A program made the translations under genes and the position numbers. The notes beneath the pieces were generated by a model that worked only from the letters and a program-made list of their open reading frames with translations, had not been told where the DNA came from and did no database searches. Shown here piece by piece: positions 1 through 12,229 of a stretch of 64,000 bases of DNA (its first letter is position 1; each line of letters starts with the position of its first letter). This DNA comes from Apostichopus japonicus (lineage: Eukaryota > Echinodermata > Holothuroidea > Aspidochirotida > Stichopodidae), in assembly GCF_037975245.1 (NCBI RefSeq), contig NC_092582.1, positions 17,448,577 through 17,512,576 of the forward strand. Reading direction: 5' to 3'.

Positions 1-754
1 GGGCAACATGCCGCTGCAACTCATTATAGGCCTTTCCACCGTACTGTTCCTAGACAGCAGGATTTTCTACCTCCTGAACCCACAAACTCTCAAGAGACTT
101 GGCACTCCATAGCTATCCACAAAGGCTAAGATTAGAAGGATAAGCTCTGAGACAACTCTATAGTGACCAACAGTAATAATAATGTTCAAAATACAAAATA
201 CAAATACGTATACGCCCTTTACACTGCGAGCAGTACAATACTCAAATACAGGTACAACAATCATCTTACTCAACTGAACTGTCAATACAGTACAATACAC
301 TACACTTCAATTACTTTCTGTATACTACACGTAACTGTTAATAACTCTCTGTATATAAACTCAACCTAACCGGTACTGTCACTCTAGAGTATACTAAACT
401 CAATATATGCCAGTACTGTAACACCACAGTATAAAAGTACGCAATAAAACACACTTGCTTAACAATACACAACCACTGATCTACACAGTGTACACAACAC
501 ACGCTATAAACCCATAGGACCAAGGTCCAAATACAACCTAACATACGTACTTTACACAGTGAAGTACAACCTAGCCAGAGGGGCAACAATTACAAAACCA
601 CAACTCAATTAAATAATAATAAGGGTACGTACGGCATTTAATATTTATGACTTAACTCTTACTACACTGAAGTCAACTCGCTCGCGATAAGGAAGAAGAA
701 GAAGACTCTACGCTCGCGGTACAGGAAGCTCTCCATTGACGCTAGCCAGCTATA
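1..754. other. AT-rich intergenic stretch, no gene recognised
   Basis: Short open frames here have no family resemblance I can see and overlap on both strands. The sequence is rich in TAC/GTA-type trinucleotides, for example repeated CAGTACAATAC-like words around 230-300, but forms no clean tandem array. It ends at the left flank of the foldback element. Confidence 0.5.
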
Positions 755-775
755 TACTGTAGGCTTTCTAGTCAC

Positions 776-955
776 TTCGCCCAACAACCATTTCGCCCAA
801 CTGCCATTTCGCCCAACCAGCCTGGTCATTTCGCCCAACCAGCCTGGTCATTTCGCCCAACCAGCATGGTCATTTCGCCCAACCATCATAGTCATTTCGC
901 CCAACCAGCATGGTCATTTCGCCCAACCGTGTTGGTCATTTCGCCCAACCTTATT
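776..955 (+). repeat. 23-bp tandem array, left arm
   Basis: About eight units of a TCATTTCGCCCAACCAGCC-type motif, the last few diverging (CATCATAG, GTGTTGG). This is the left arm of the element at 755-1914 and is matched in inverted orientation at 1722-1893. Confidence 0.85.
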
Positions 956-1189
956 TTTACTAATATTCAGTCAGAATAATATTACTTTTCCTATTTCACT
1001 AGTTCAATTTGATTTATTTTGGGTTAGGTTACTTCGTAATAGGTAAATAAAAAAGTGAGGTCCGCTCGATATCGATCGGAGTCTGAGCAGTTATTTCGGG
1101 TATAATGGGAGGATTACACTACTTTAGGCGTTTACGCATACAATGGGAGTTATATTATTATACAAACACAGGGGAATCGGTCTTCATAA

Positions 1190-1712
1190 AAACCTATCAA
1201 ACCTAACCCCTAAAACACTGATCCATCCTACTGACTATCAATTCCCGAACGTTTCCTTATTAAATTGAAAAAAAAAATATATAAAACCCGTCCGTAATAT
1301 TGAATTACTATATTTAATCAATGTAACCACTTTATCAATGTAACCACATATGTAATCACATATGTAATCAATTTAACCACGACTTCAAGTTTCCTTAATA
1401 CTCGGTTCGTATCCCGTACCGTTAACAATTCCCGAACGTTTACTATATCAAACCTAACCCCTAAAACACTGATCCATCCTCAAGATTCCTTAATATTCGG
1501 TTCGTATCCTGTAACGTTAAAAATTCCCGAACGTTTCCTTACTAAAGTTATACAAAGTAAAGGACTTCAAGTTTCCTTAATATTCCTTAATATTCGAACG
1601 TTTACTATCAAACCTAACCCCTAACACACTGATCAATCCTCAAGTTTCCTTAATATTCGGTTCGTATCCTGTAACGTTAAAAATTCCCGAACGTTTCCTT
1701 TTGAAATATCAT
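1190..1712. repeat. Internal direct repeats of the foldback element
   Basis: Three to four imperfect copies of a ~180-bp unit. Shared words are CAAACCTAACCCCTAA, CACTGATC, GGTTCGTATCC and ATTCCCGAACGTTT, starting near 1197, 1446 and 1610. Nothing coding is visible. The copies fill the space between the inverted 23-bp arrays, so the interior of the element grew by tandem duplication. Confidence 0.7.
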
Positions 1713-1721
1713 ATTTAATCA

Positions 1722-1893
1722 AGGTTGGGCGAAATGACCAGACTGGTTGGGCGAAATGACCAAGCTGGTTGGGCGAAATGACCAGGCTGGTTGGGCGAAA
1801 TGACCAGGCTGGTTGGGCGAAATGACCAGGCTGGTTGGGCGAAATGGTAAGGTTGGGCGAAATGGCAGTTGGGCGAAATGGTTGTTGGGCGAA
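1722..1893 (-). repeat. 23-bp tandem array, right arm (inverted)
   Basis: Seven to eight units of GGTTGGGCGAAATGACCAG, the reverse complement of the 776-955 array. The open frames running through it (81-88 codons of PNQPGHF-like repeats) are products of the repeat and not genes. Confidence 0.85.
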
Positions 1894-2228
1894 GTGTCCT
1901 GCTTCCTACTGTAGTAGGTCCGCCATCTTGGAAACCAATGACTTCGAGCCAGAAGCCAAACCATTCAAAAACCTGAGGCATCCTGCCTCTGAGAAGGGTG
2001 ACATCTCCTCACGGACTCCAGAAAGTAAAGATACAGGTAAATCTGGGCTATTGACGACCCAAGATTAACCAAAATATGACCAAAATAGTAAGGGGTTTAC
2101 GAGGCGAGCCCCGGAGATCTGCAGGGACGATGTTCGCCATACAACACCGTGTACAGAACTGAACAAACACACGTGGAAACAACTAACGCTACAAACTGGC
2201 TATTACGAACTATTACATAATACATGCA

Positions 2229-2460
2229 AATACAACGGGTGCACACAACAAAATTTCACTTCACTACAACAAGATCATATCGATAGCAAACCCAAAGACC
2301 GGGGAAATAGCTTGCAATTGTAGAAAAAAGAGCGACTGCCTGCTGTCCGGGGAATGTCTCGCCAGCGATATAATCTACAAGGCACTCAAAGGTCACTCAC
2401 TACTGGTCAAGAGACAGCCATATATATCGGTCTGGTTCAATTGCTCAGGTGGAATGAAGT
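2229..2460 (+). pseudogene. Penelope-like retroelement C-terminal fragment (probable)
   Basis: The frame through 2262 reads an open stretch to a TGA near 2460. It contains IANPKTGEIACNCRKK, then SDCLLSGECL and DIIYKA, and finally a YIS close to its end. The spacing C-x-C-R-K-K-x2-C-x2-x-G-x-C followed by IYKA resembles the cysteine-rich linker between the reverse transcriptase and the GIY-YIG nuclease of Penelope-like elements; YIS would correspond to the YIG. No reverse transcriptase frame is recognisable upstream, so this is a truncated remnant. Family assignment is from memory of the motif and is moderate. Confidence 0.45.
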
Positions 2461-2475
2461 GAACTATTAAAAAAT

Positions 2476-2735
2476 GTGCAGAAAAATGTTGCATTGACGA
2501 GATATGATAAGTTGTCAATTCAACATTTTGCAGAAAATTGTTCAATTACTCAATTGGAAGAAAGTGAACAATTGAACATTTTGCAGAAAAATGTTCAATT
2601 GCTCAGTTGCTTAACTGAGCAACATTTTTCTGATTTTTTTCAAGCTATTATCTTGTAATCTAAACAATCTACTGAAAAATGTTGAATTTATGGGGCAAAG
2701 TTTTCTTATGTTGATGGCACGTTTAAGCTTCCGTA
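2476..2735 (+). repeat. Dispersed repeat, copy 1
   Basis: Contains internal inverted words (GAAAAATGTTCAATTGCTCA and TGAGCAACATTTTTCTGA) and ends in TTTAAGCTTCCG. The same words occur in reverse orientation at 17,680-17,865 in an FMO intron. It looks like an old non-autonomous transposon, with no terminal duplication identified. Confidence 0.55.
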
Positions 2736-4861
2736 GCCCGATGATCGCCGCAGTGACAAGAACCCAATGTGTACACTTTACCATCTTTAGTTATTTAATG
2801 CAATACAATGATGTAAGCTTTCTGGTCCATGAACAGTTGGTTTACTAAGACTCACTAAGATTTAAAGTACTGTGGACAGCATGCCCGCTCCACAGCATTT
2901 GTTACAATATATTATTTTGCTTAAATCTAAATCTAATTTGAAACTGTTTTGATGTAGTCATTTGTAAGTTACCGTACTATTCCTGAAGCAGAATTATAAT
3001 CAGTTATTGTACTCTTATTGTTGAGTACTTCCCGGAAAATATGCAGCGCTACAAATTTGTATTAATTGGCATGTCATCGAGTTCATTCGATTCTACGAAA
3101 TTCGTTGTCGTTGTATTTATTTTAGTTTAGTAGAACAATGTATTTATTTTTCATTAACCGTAGCTTCCTTAAAATTGCGATGTATTCTCATTCATTATCA
3201 CAAAAAGGCAGCATGTTATGAAAGACACGATGATAGGATTTTAGCATCGCAAAGTTCGTTTAGTACAAAAATCTCAAAAATATTTCCATAAATAAACAAA
3301 ATATGAATTGTCACCGGTAAGTACAAGTTTATATACAAGCTTATTATATTTCTAACCTCTGCTTATTTTCAGTGTGTTCCACCGTCTCATTGGATCTTAA
3401 TTTGTCTGCCATTTCCCTTAAACAGTTCTTAGCAATAATCCACAAGGCAAACCAGGCTTAACATTTCAGGACTGACCTAAAATTGTTCCCGTATTCTTTC
3501 AAGATTAACGCAATAGAAAGACATGGAATGTTTACTTACCACATAAAGATAAAAATAACACAAGTGAACGCAGCATCTTGGTTAATGTTAAAACAGGTTC
3601 ACGCTCTTTCTGTTTTTGTCCCAGCTTATGAATATATACACAAAATTTTGCTGTTATTTTCTTGACTCTGATATCAGTTATGAACATTCTAGTTTCTCCT
3701 AGTTCTTTATAAGGAAACTGAACGAGTGAAGAAGCAGCTAAGTGACTTTCGAGACCACCCACAGACATTTAATTGTGACATTCCATAATATCCAGCAGTT
3801 TATTCCATACAAAAATAGAGTTCCTTTATTCCTACACTTTTTTTTTGGCTAGACTTTCGTCACTTTTTGAAATTTACAAGTTATGTATAAATGAACATAA
3901 TGGCTGGACTGCAAATGAAACACAGATGTAATTAGTTTTGATATCACATTTCTCGTGTTTATATAAATATTTTTTATTATAATTAGCAGTCGTAAGAGTA
4001 ATTATGAAGTAATTATAATATTAATATAACGTATACTGAGAATGCTGAAGAGCAATAGATTTAGAACCCTTCGTGGTCCTTCCATTTTTCTCCTTCTTCC
4101 TAGTTTACGATTAATTTACAATAGTCTTACAGTCTTACTGGTTTCGTTCACATTTAGGTCTGAAGTTGCACACAATGTTATCCTATATGTAGCTTTTCAT
4201 ATTTCTAATTATTCCAGAAATAGGGTATAACGGAAATCACACAGACGGCCTTGCATCACATATTATGTATTGTTTATTTATATAGATGTAGTCCTTTCCT
4301 TGGAGAAAGCCGGCAATCCCCCTCCCTCAACCCACCCCACTTCACCATTACTTGTTATATTACTACAGCGATTGAGCAATATGCCAACAATAAAAAAATT
4401 GTTTTCATAAACAAGTGGTTTATTTTTCTGCCCTTGGGACCTGCGGCGTTTTTATCCATTGTGAAAAGTAGGCTTGAATGGTTAACAAAACCTAGCTGTT
4501 CGCGGCAAAAAAAATAATAATTTGCAATCTGAGCACTGAGTAGTCGTAGTTTATCTCATCATTACCCCTCACACAGTAATACCATTTTAAAACGAATATG
4601 GAAAAGCAGAAATTATTGGAGAAACCTTTAGAGTAGTCTGGTTAGTCCAGTCAATCATTATGCAAAGGAGTGTGTGTTAATTTTATTTTTTATTTTTTTC
4701 GTTTGTAAGTCCTTCTCAGTAGCAACTGGTCATAATTGTAACACATGTTAAGAAGTTATAATACACATCAGTATTAATTTATTAACGGGATACTCACCTT
4801 TACCAGTTTTAGCTGATAAAGCCATGAGAATCGGGTGAGAAATGCTGTTGATTTTGTCATT
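2736..4861. other. Intergenic stretch, nothing recognised
   Basis: No exon-like run with splice sites, RNA gene or clear repeat was found. The longest frames (78-88 codons, for example 3532-3768 minus and 4251-4517 plus) have no recognisable domain. Confidence 0.4.
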
Positions 4862-5152
4862 CAATTTTGGATATCTCTAATTCGAATTCTTGATATCTCT
4901 AATTCAATTTCTGATATCTCTAATTCGAATTCTTGACATCTCTAATTCAATTTCTGATATCTCTAATTCGAATTCTTGATATCTCTAATTGAATTTTGGA
5001 TATCTCTAATTCGAATTCTTGATATATCTAATTGATTTTGGATATCTCTAATTCGAATTCTTGATATCTCGAATTCTTTTCTGGATATCTCGAATTCTTT
5101 TCTGGATATCTCGAATTCTTTTCTGGATATCTCGAATTCAATTCGAGATATC
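4862..5152. repeat. 22-bp tandem repeat
   Basis: About 13 units of a GATATCTCTAATTCGAATTC type. Units alternate between AATTCGAATTC and AATTCAATTT variants, then end in four units of GGATATCTCGAATTCTTTTC. The words GATATC and GAATTC are themselves palindromic. Confidence 0.85.
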
Positions 5153-5154
5153 TG

Positions 5155-5321
5155 TTTTTGGTAACATATTTTGCCTTTCTCTAGAGATCAAACATGATTC
5201 TAACCAACTCGAAGTCATTTGTGATTCCTAAAGCCGGATCTCGAAAGAGATACTTTAAACAGACTTTTGTTAATGAAATAGAGTTAAACGACAAAGGCAA
5301 ATGAATATATATATATATATA
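5155..5321 (-). repeat. Dispersed repeat ending in a TA tract, copy 1
   Basis: Nearly the same sequence recurs at 32,763-32,905 (shared words GACATATTTTGCC or its variant, CTCTAGAGATCAAACATGAT, AAACGACAA). Both copies run into (TA)n. A related terminal word (GAGGTAAACGACA) follows the SINE at 31,797. It probably represents the 3' end of a SINE or MITE family. Confidence 0.65.
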
Positions 5322-8185
5322 ATTGAAAACGTAATGAGTTGGAAACATATATACTAATGAACTTTACTAGTCATGTGGTGTTTTTCGATGGCAAACACCG
5401 AATTCCGTTGTCTTGTAACATAATCAAGATTCCAGTGTGTATGTTTGAATAGGCCTATATTAAGTTTACTGCAGTGACATAATGAAGTTAGATACCGTCA
5501 TTGTCTGCTTATTAAAATGTTGAAGTGTGTATAAGAGACCGCGCGGTTAACCTGTTCTTTTAAGACATGACTTTCACGTGTATGGTGCGCCTAGTGTGTC
5601 ATTTATGTCCCATTAAATTGACATATGTCGGTTTCTCGTGGCTCTCATTTCGAATTTCAGGACTTATGTCACACTAGGCGCCCCATACACATCTTAACAT
5701 TGCATGTCGTCCCATGTGCATCACTCTTACTGCAGTTTGGACTCTCAGTTTGGTCTTTTTTAAAAACTAGTAAATATACGAAGACCCGCTTTCTGTGCAG
5801 CAGTGAAATTTGTGTTTGACTGCGCCCTTAGATTTCGTAAGAATTAAATCGATCTCATCGTTTGGACGAAATTTCTCGTAAATTGTCTATATTGTCTATA
5901 GTACATGAGATTTGAAGTAGCAGGTCTTAATCCAAAGTACTCTTTTGCGGGAAACTAACGTAGGGTAAAATTCTCTTTTCTATATAAAGTAACTTTATTA
6001 GCGTGGTGTAACAGGGTGGTCAGGATCCTGTCAAGTAGGAAAGAGCGATAACGTATAGATTCGTCTTTAGGTGTTATACAGCAACAAATTGATTATTCTA
6101 ACTCATTTTTATCTCGGTCTCCATTTCGCATATAATCACAGTGGAAAGAAAATAATAGAAAAACAATGGTAAAACTTCTTAATATAAATTACACTTTACC
6201 CTAAATCCGTTAGTAAAATGAGCCCAAAACAATACAAACTAATGACACAACTGTTCAGACGGTCCCTGAATGAGGCATCCCTACGTAGACAATAACAAGG
6301 GGGTTCCCCTAGTTAATACCGACTGCGCATGTGCAGAACAATGTATAGCAACCGGCGCTCAACCGTACGTACGTCCATGTTCATCCACAACCTTTTGAAT
6401 CGACTTTTATAGCGGTTGCAAAATTTCTGGTTAAACACGCAATTTTGCATCCAGGTAAGTCAGTAGTCACACATGTCATAAATTAACCTTGAAGCACCCT
6501 AGCACTGGATTATCATAAGGAGAACTAATGAAAAGGCTGAATTAATAATGAAATATAACAAACAATACAACGTTTTAGTGGCTTCAAGTGCAGGCAATCG
6601 TCGCCTCCTGAACTATACTAACATGCACATTTATAACATTAGGTCTGCTGATAGTAATAGCGACGATTTACTTGTATCCTGATATATACTACAGTTGAGA
6701 GTACTTGACTCTGATTTACAATTAGCTGGGATAGTAACATGTTTGACATTTAATGATTACTTTATTGTTTGTTAAATTACCATAAATATTCATCAACCTA
6801 CCTGTGAAATAGGAGTGGCCGATAACGTATATATTCGTTTTTAGGTGTTATACAGCAACAAATTTATTATTGTCGCGCGCCATCTAATAACAAATTCTTA
6901 AATAGTTAATATTTATAGGGGGTGATAAATCAACCCTGCTACAGTAGTACTATACTATATCAGTGAACAATAAATGTTCCGAGTAACGTCCGTGTGAGAG
7001 TATATTTGTAGAGCTGTTAGTTGAAACCAGTAGGTCAAAGTCCGAGCCCGAGACAAGCTTGGTCCAAGTTTTAAGACGAATCCGAGTCCAGGGCAGCCCG
7101 AAAGGATTTGAAGGTAATTTAAATTAATAAGAGAGAGGGCATTTTGGAAATTCCCGAGTGAAACAGAAGATTCCACAGCGAGCGGAAGCTGGAAGATGGG
7201 TTGGGGAATACTTTGCTAAACCATAATTGTGTGATAATAATTAGTGCATATCAGTTAAGAAAGTCGAGAAAGATACCGTTTGACCGGAGTAATAATGGCA
7301 TGGCTATGTTCAACGTCACTTGCGTGATCCTAGGGTAAAACCGAAAATATGTACTTCATGACACATATAACTCGATTCATACGAAGTCTACTTATATTTA
7401 AACCCCGTTTCCGAGTTTATGTTTGTTAATTGATTTATTGGCACTGAGCGACAATACTGATTACGTATTTCATAACATACCGTAATTTGTTTGTTTTTCA
7501 AGCATGCTTCGATAGGTTATAAGGTGTCAGTTGACAGTTTTAACATGAAAATGCCACTTCCGTATAATATATGAGAGATGAATGCTAAAGTAAGACGTTT
7601 ATAACCATCATGTTTTTCGGAAAACACTTTTGGTCAACTTTCTTGGGGTCAGCAGAAGGGGTTGTGCGAAAATTATAAATAAAAATTGTTTGTTTGTGTA
7701 TGTTTGTTGTGAGTTCTGACATCGAATCGCGGGAGAATCGGTAAAATACACGTTTCAGTATCTGTAAGTTATACGATGACATTTATTGACATTTATAAGT
7801 GATGGGCACTATTTATATGAAGGTACCCATCTCGAGTACGACCCTAGGAATATGTCACAAGAGTGGCATATCTTAACAATTCCCCAGATTTATGAGAAAT
7901 CATAGCATGAACATGAAAATACGTGAGTAATCAAGAGTTCAGTGTTCAGAAAGACTGAATCGTCAACTAGCATATGATGATTAATAATAATATAATAATA
8001 ATTATAATATGATCATTAATCAAATTAAGTCTGTGTGGTCTGACGCTACCTCGGACCATGGTATAGGTCAAGAAACGTGGTTGGTTACATTGGTTCTGCA
8101 TACTGTGCCATTATTTCTGCCTATACTGTGACTTCTGGTAGGTGTTGCTTTCAGGACAGTCTCTTACGATTTTTCATACTTTTGT
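5322..8185. other. Intergenic stretch with one short direct-repeat pair
   Basis: No gene recognised. About 60 bases around 6036-6100 (GATAACGTATAGATTCGTCT, then GTGTTATACAGCAACAAATT) recur with few changes at 6815-6880, 780 bases apart in the same orientation. A (TAA)n-like run lies at 7980-8012. Confidence 0.4.
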
Positions 8186-8482
8186 TCACGACTTTTGCTT
8201 ACACATTACTATGCCCATACTATGCCCATATGTGAAGCATGGATCTGTTTGGGCATGTTTGTTCGGTGGGACCATCACTATCATTCCTGTGTAAACGATA
8301 TCATCTGTCACGTGCAGTTCATCTGTGATACTCCAATACGCACGTATGAAGTGTAGTGATTCTTGCTGGAAATCTGGCCAGCCTGTCTGTGTTATTGTGT
8401 GCAACTCATTGTGTCTCTGCGTGTTGTCGCTAGGTTCTTGTAGAATATTTCCTAGAAACATTCTTTTCCGCATTCTACCCAC
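8186..8482 (-). pseudogene. Ty3/gypsy-type pol fragment (integrase zinc-binding region)
   Basis: The minus-strand frame reads TGWPDFQQES, AYWSITDELHVTDDI, then a P-x-N-K segment and YGHSMGIVMCKQK. This order (GWP, YW-x-x-x-x-E-L, VP, H-x-x-x-H/G-x-x-G-I, C-K) matches the stretch between RNase H and the integrase core of Ty3/gypsy polyproteins. Downstream the frame meets stops and only faint resemblance remains. It is a decayed fragment with no LTRs seen nearby. Confidence 0.6.
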
Positions 8483-8929
8483 CCCCCCCCCCCCGACTGA
8501 TCACTCAACACAACCGTCGCGGAACTACTTTTCGAGTGTCGTGAAGACCCAGCGTTTTTAACATTGACCCTCTCACATAGAACGACTGAATATTGGACAC
8601 AACCACTGTTTGCTGTAATTAACGACTGAAGTTACTTTAAATGACATGCAGATTTACTATCCTGTGATATACGTTACATTTGTTTGGTGGTTTTAAGATG
8701 GGCTTACGATGCAAGCATCTCATCGTGTTCTCGCTACGAGAGGTCAAGAAATTGCTGAACTTGTAGAATGTATCGTATTTGGTGGTTGCTCACAAGTGGC
8801 GATAGAGGAATACTGATAATAGACCTAAAATATCAGCATGCTATTACAATCTACCTGCAGTTCCTTCCCTCCTCCCCTCCCATCACTTGTAGTGAAGAAA
8901 TATGTTATATTTGATAAATACGTAACGAC
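8483..8929. other. Short intergenic stretch before MITE dimer
   Basis: Begins with a poly-C run (about 8482-8495) and shows nothing else of note. GTAACGAC at 8922-8929 is the left target-site duplication of the dimer. Confidence 0.4.
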
Positions 8930-10196
8930 CATGGGCGGGATTTGAGTTGTGGAAGTGGGGGGGCAAACCTGCCATCAAGACTATCTAAGCGGAGCGCCAC
9001 CATCGGTTGGCGCGGAGCGTACAAGAATTTTTGGGCTTTACAAACCCTCCAGATGGCCGGAAACGGCACTTCCCGAGTGCTCTAAGCTGCATGAACCCAT
9101 CCTTGAAATATGGATCTCATGTCTGCAATTGTATCTAGATAGTTAATTATCGTTTAAAAATTTGAAGAGGATTGATAGTATAACATATGGTCAGATGGTG
9201 ATGTACAACTTTTGTTATACGTCACTATCTAAGCGGAGCGCCATCATCAGTTGGCAAGGAGCGTCGAAATTTAAGCAAAAAGGAAATCCTAGATCAGCAA
9301 ATATGACACCTCTGGTAACAATAAATCACATCTAGACAGTTCTTTCCCCCTAAAATTATTAGTATATTGTGCATTCTACCGATCAAGAATATGTTCAGCA
9401 CCCACTTCGAAATTCTCCCCGCGGCCCCCACTTCTTGGAGCACTTGGCAAATATTGAGGGCTGAACATACCTCCACCCCCCCCCCCTCCCCCCCCACTTT
9501 TATGCAAAACCAAACGTGTTTCATTCATCATCGAGAATAGATCCGAAAACGGAACTCAAAGCCACACATTATTTTATCGGCCCTACCGAAACTGCCGAGT
9601 GCTGTATACTGTAACAATGTATTTAATGTGTTACTGTGTTAGTGCCAATTTGTAATTTACATTATTCGATTTGCATGCATCATTCCAGGATTTCGAGCAG
9701 TAAAGAAATTACATCGGCATTGCCATTGCATATTGTTGAATTACACGGGGGTGGGGGGGGGTGTCATGTGTCAGTATATTGAATTTAATTATTGATATAC
9801 CCAATATGCAAATTTGGCTTTCGTAAATCGTTTCTCAATTCAAATCTCAATCTCAAATCAATTCCTGAAGCTAGCACTGTAGCACATTCCGCGGATTCAT
9901 CACATGCAGAATTGAATCGCAAGTTTGTTAGCTCCAGGATTCGTAACCTGTGCTGCGAACCATGTGCTAGCTATAGCTCCAGTTATTCTGCATGCTTCAT
10001 GCTACTATGTTAATCACAAATTCGACTTAGATTCGAATCAAATAGGCCTATTTTGATAGAGCTGTTGTAGGGGAATAATTTCGATTAGGGTTGTGCACAT
10101 TTGTCTGCAAAAACGACAAAAAAAACTAAGGTCTGGGAAAAAGTGGGGGGGCAAATGCCCCCTCTTGCCCCCCCCCCCCCCGTAATCCCGCCCATG
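8930..10196 (+). mobile_element. hAT-like MITE, copy A of a tandem dimer
   Basis: It starts CATGGGCGGGATT and ends AATCCCGCCCATG, giving perfect 13-base terminal inverted repeats. Copy B follows after only two bases (CG). It contains two copies of the CTATCTAAGCGGAGCGCC motif (near 8981 and 9227), poly-C and poly-G runs, and no transposase frame. The 73-77 codon frames inside are shared with copy B only because the copies are almost identical at the DNA level. The 8-bp outer duplication suggests mobilisation by a hAT-type transposase. Confidence 0.85.
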
Positions 10197-10198
10197 CG

Positions 10199-11462
10199 CA
10201 TGGGCGGGATTTGAGTTGTGAAAGTGGGGGGCAAACCTGCCATCAAGACTATCTAAGCGGAGCGCCACCATCGGTTGGCGCGGAGCGTACAAGAATTTTT
10301 GGGCTTTACAAACCCTCCAGATGGCCGGAAACGGCACTTCCCGAGTGCTCTAAGCTGCATGAACCCATCCTTGAAATATGGATCTCATGTCTGCAATTGT
10401 ATCTAGATAGTTAATTATCGTTTAAAAATTTGAAGAGGATTGAGAGTATAACATATGATCAGATGGTGATGTACAACTTTTGTTATACGTCACTATCTAA
10501 GCGGGGCGCCATCATCGGTTGGCAAGGAGCGTCGAAATTTAAGCAAAAAGGAAATCCTAGATCAGCAAATATGACACCTCTGGTAACAATAAATCACATC
10601 TAGACAGTTCTTTCCCCCTAAAATTATTAGTATATTGTGCATTCTACCGATCAAGAATATGTTCAGCACCCACTTCGAAATTCTCCCCGCGGCCCCCACT
10701 TCTTGGAGCACTTGGCAAATATTGAGGGCTGAACATACCTCCACCCCCCCCCTCCCCCCCCCCACTTTTATGCAAAACCAAACGTGTTTCATTCATCATC
10801 GAGAATAGATCCGAAAACGGAACTCAAAGCCACACATTATTTTATCGGCCCTACCGAAACTGCCGAGTGCTGTATACTGTAACAATGTAGTTAATGTGTT
10901 ACTGTGTTAGTGCCAATTTGTAATTTACATTATTCGATTTGCATGCATCATTCCAGGATTTCGAGCAGTAAAGAAATTACATCGGCATTGCCATTGCATA
11001 TTGTTGAATTACACGGGGGTGGGAGGGGGGTGTCATGTGTCAGTATATTGAATTTAATTATTGATATACCCAATATGCAAATTTGGCTTTCGTAAATCGT
11101 TTCTCAATTCAAATCTCAATCTCAAATCAATTCCTGAAGCTAGCACTGTAGCACATTCCGCGGATTCATCACATGCAGAATTGAATCGCAAGTTTGTTAG
11201 CTCCAGGATTCGTAACCTGTGCTGCGAACCATGTGCTAGCTCTAGCTCCAGTTATTCTGCATGCTTCATGCTACTATGTTAATCACAAATTCGACTTAGA
11301 TTCGAATCAAATAGGCCTATTTTGATAGAGCTGTTGTGGGGGAATAATTTCGATTAGGGTTGTGCACATTTGTCTGCAAAAACGACAAAAAAAAACTAAG
11401 GTCTGGGAAAAAGTGGGGGGGCAAATGCCCCCTCTTGCCCCCCCCCCGTAATCCCGCCCATG
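10199..11462 (+). mobile_element. hAT-like MITE, copy B of a tandem dimer
   Basis: Almost identical to copy A, differing mainly in homopolymer length and a few single bases. It ends CCCGCCCATG and is followed by GTAACGAC at 11,463-11,470, which matches 8922-8929. The duplication brackets both copies and none lies between them, so the pair behaves as one inserted unit. Confidence 0.85.
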
Positions 11463-11470
11463 GTAACGAC

Positions 11471-12229
11471 CATACTAATATGCATGAGTCCTGTGGTTAA
11501 GAGAAAGTTAGGAATTCGTTGAGCATCACCCTTAACGTTTGACGTAGATGTTGGAGAAGAGCGAGATCTTCCCTGTTTTCATCGTCACTTGTTGCATCTG
11601 CGGGCAGTTTCAATGCCGTCAATGATTTCGTCATTGTGGAACTTACGCAAATGAACAAACGTATAACAGGGTCCATCTAGTCCTCCTATTGAGATGAACC
11701 CATAATTTTTGTTCAGCTATCCTTGAATACGGCATGTAAGTTACGGCGGTCAATAATAACACCACGGTCTTAACATTCAGAGTTCCACAAAATTAAATCA
11801 CATTAATCGCCCAAAATGGTGATATAATACTTAGCATTTATTTCTTCTTCTCGCCAAAACTGTTATAGCAGAATACAGTTTCATTGGTAATTATCAAAGA
11901 GGGCTTGTTTTTGTACCAACTTTGCCTTTCGTCCGTTTATTTCAGCAATTACAATCATTTACAATTGTTAGTATACATAGTCATATAACCATGAGGCAGT
12001 GGGACCAGAAATAACAGAACTTTTCGTGTCTGGTCCCTTACAAGTTAAAAAAATAAATCAATAGAGCAAAGAAACACCAAAAAGGTTTTATAGACAAAAA
12101 AAACACAGATTTTTTTTCAGAACTGGGATTGGTAAAATTAATTCGATGCTCATAATAAAGCAGTACTATACGAACATTATTCCTTATTCCTTGGGAAGAT
12201 AATAATTACGTTTTCTTTTAGAAGATCAG
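11471..12229. other. Intergenic stretch, nothing recognised
   Basis: No exon, RNA gene or repeat array was identified. Around 12,000-12,040 GGGACCAGA and TCTGGTCCC form a short hairpin of unknown meaning. Confidence 0.4.

Larger units (their letters stand above)
755..1914. mobile_element. Foldback / MITE-like element with inverted 23-bp arrays
   Basis: The left arm (773 onward) begins CACTTCGCCCAAC and runs into an array of TTTCGCCCAAC units. The right arm (to about 1896) is its exact reverse complement for at least 45 bases, so the unit is bounded by inverted arrays of a ~23-bp repeat. TACTGTAG occurs at 755-762 and again at 1907-1914, exactly 10 bases outside each arm, so it may be an 8-bp target-site duplication. 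The outer 10 bases of the two sides match poorly, which leaves the true ends uncertain. Subterminal short repeats and a CACTT end also recall CACTA/EnSpm elements, but no 3-bp duplication is visible. There is no transposase frame, so any movement would depend on proteins supplied elsewhere. Confidence 0.65.

Noticed and set aside
1715-1981. 88-codon frame with repeated PNQPGHFAQPAW-like motif
   Set aside because: It is the 23-bp array read through. Both strands and several frames are open because the unit lacks stops.
9792-11282. Repeated 63-76 codon frames in the MITE dimer
   Set aside because: Conserved only because the two copies are nearly identical DNA. They resemble no transposase and have no start context in common.
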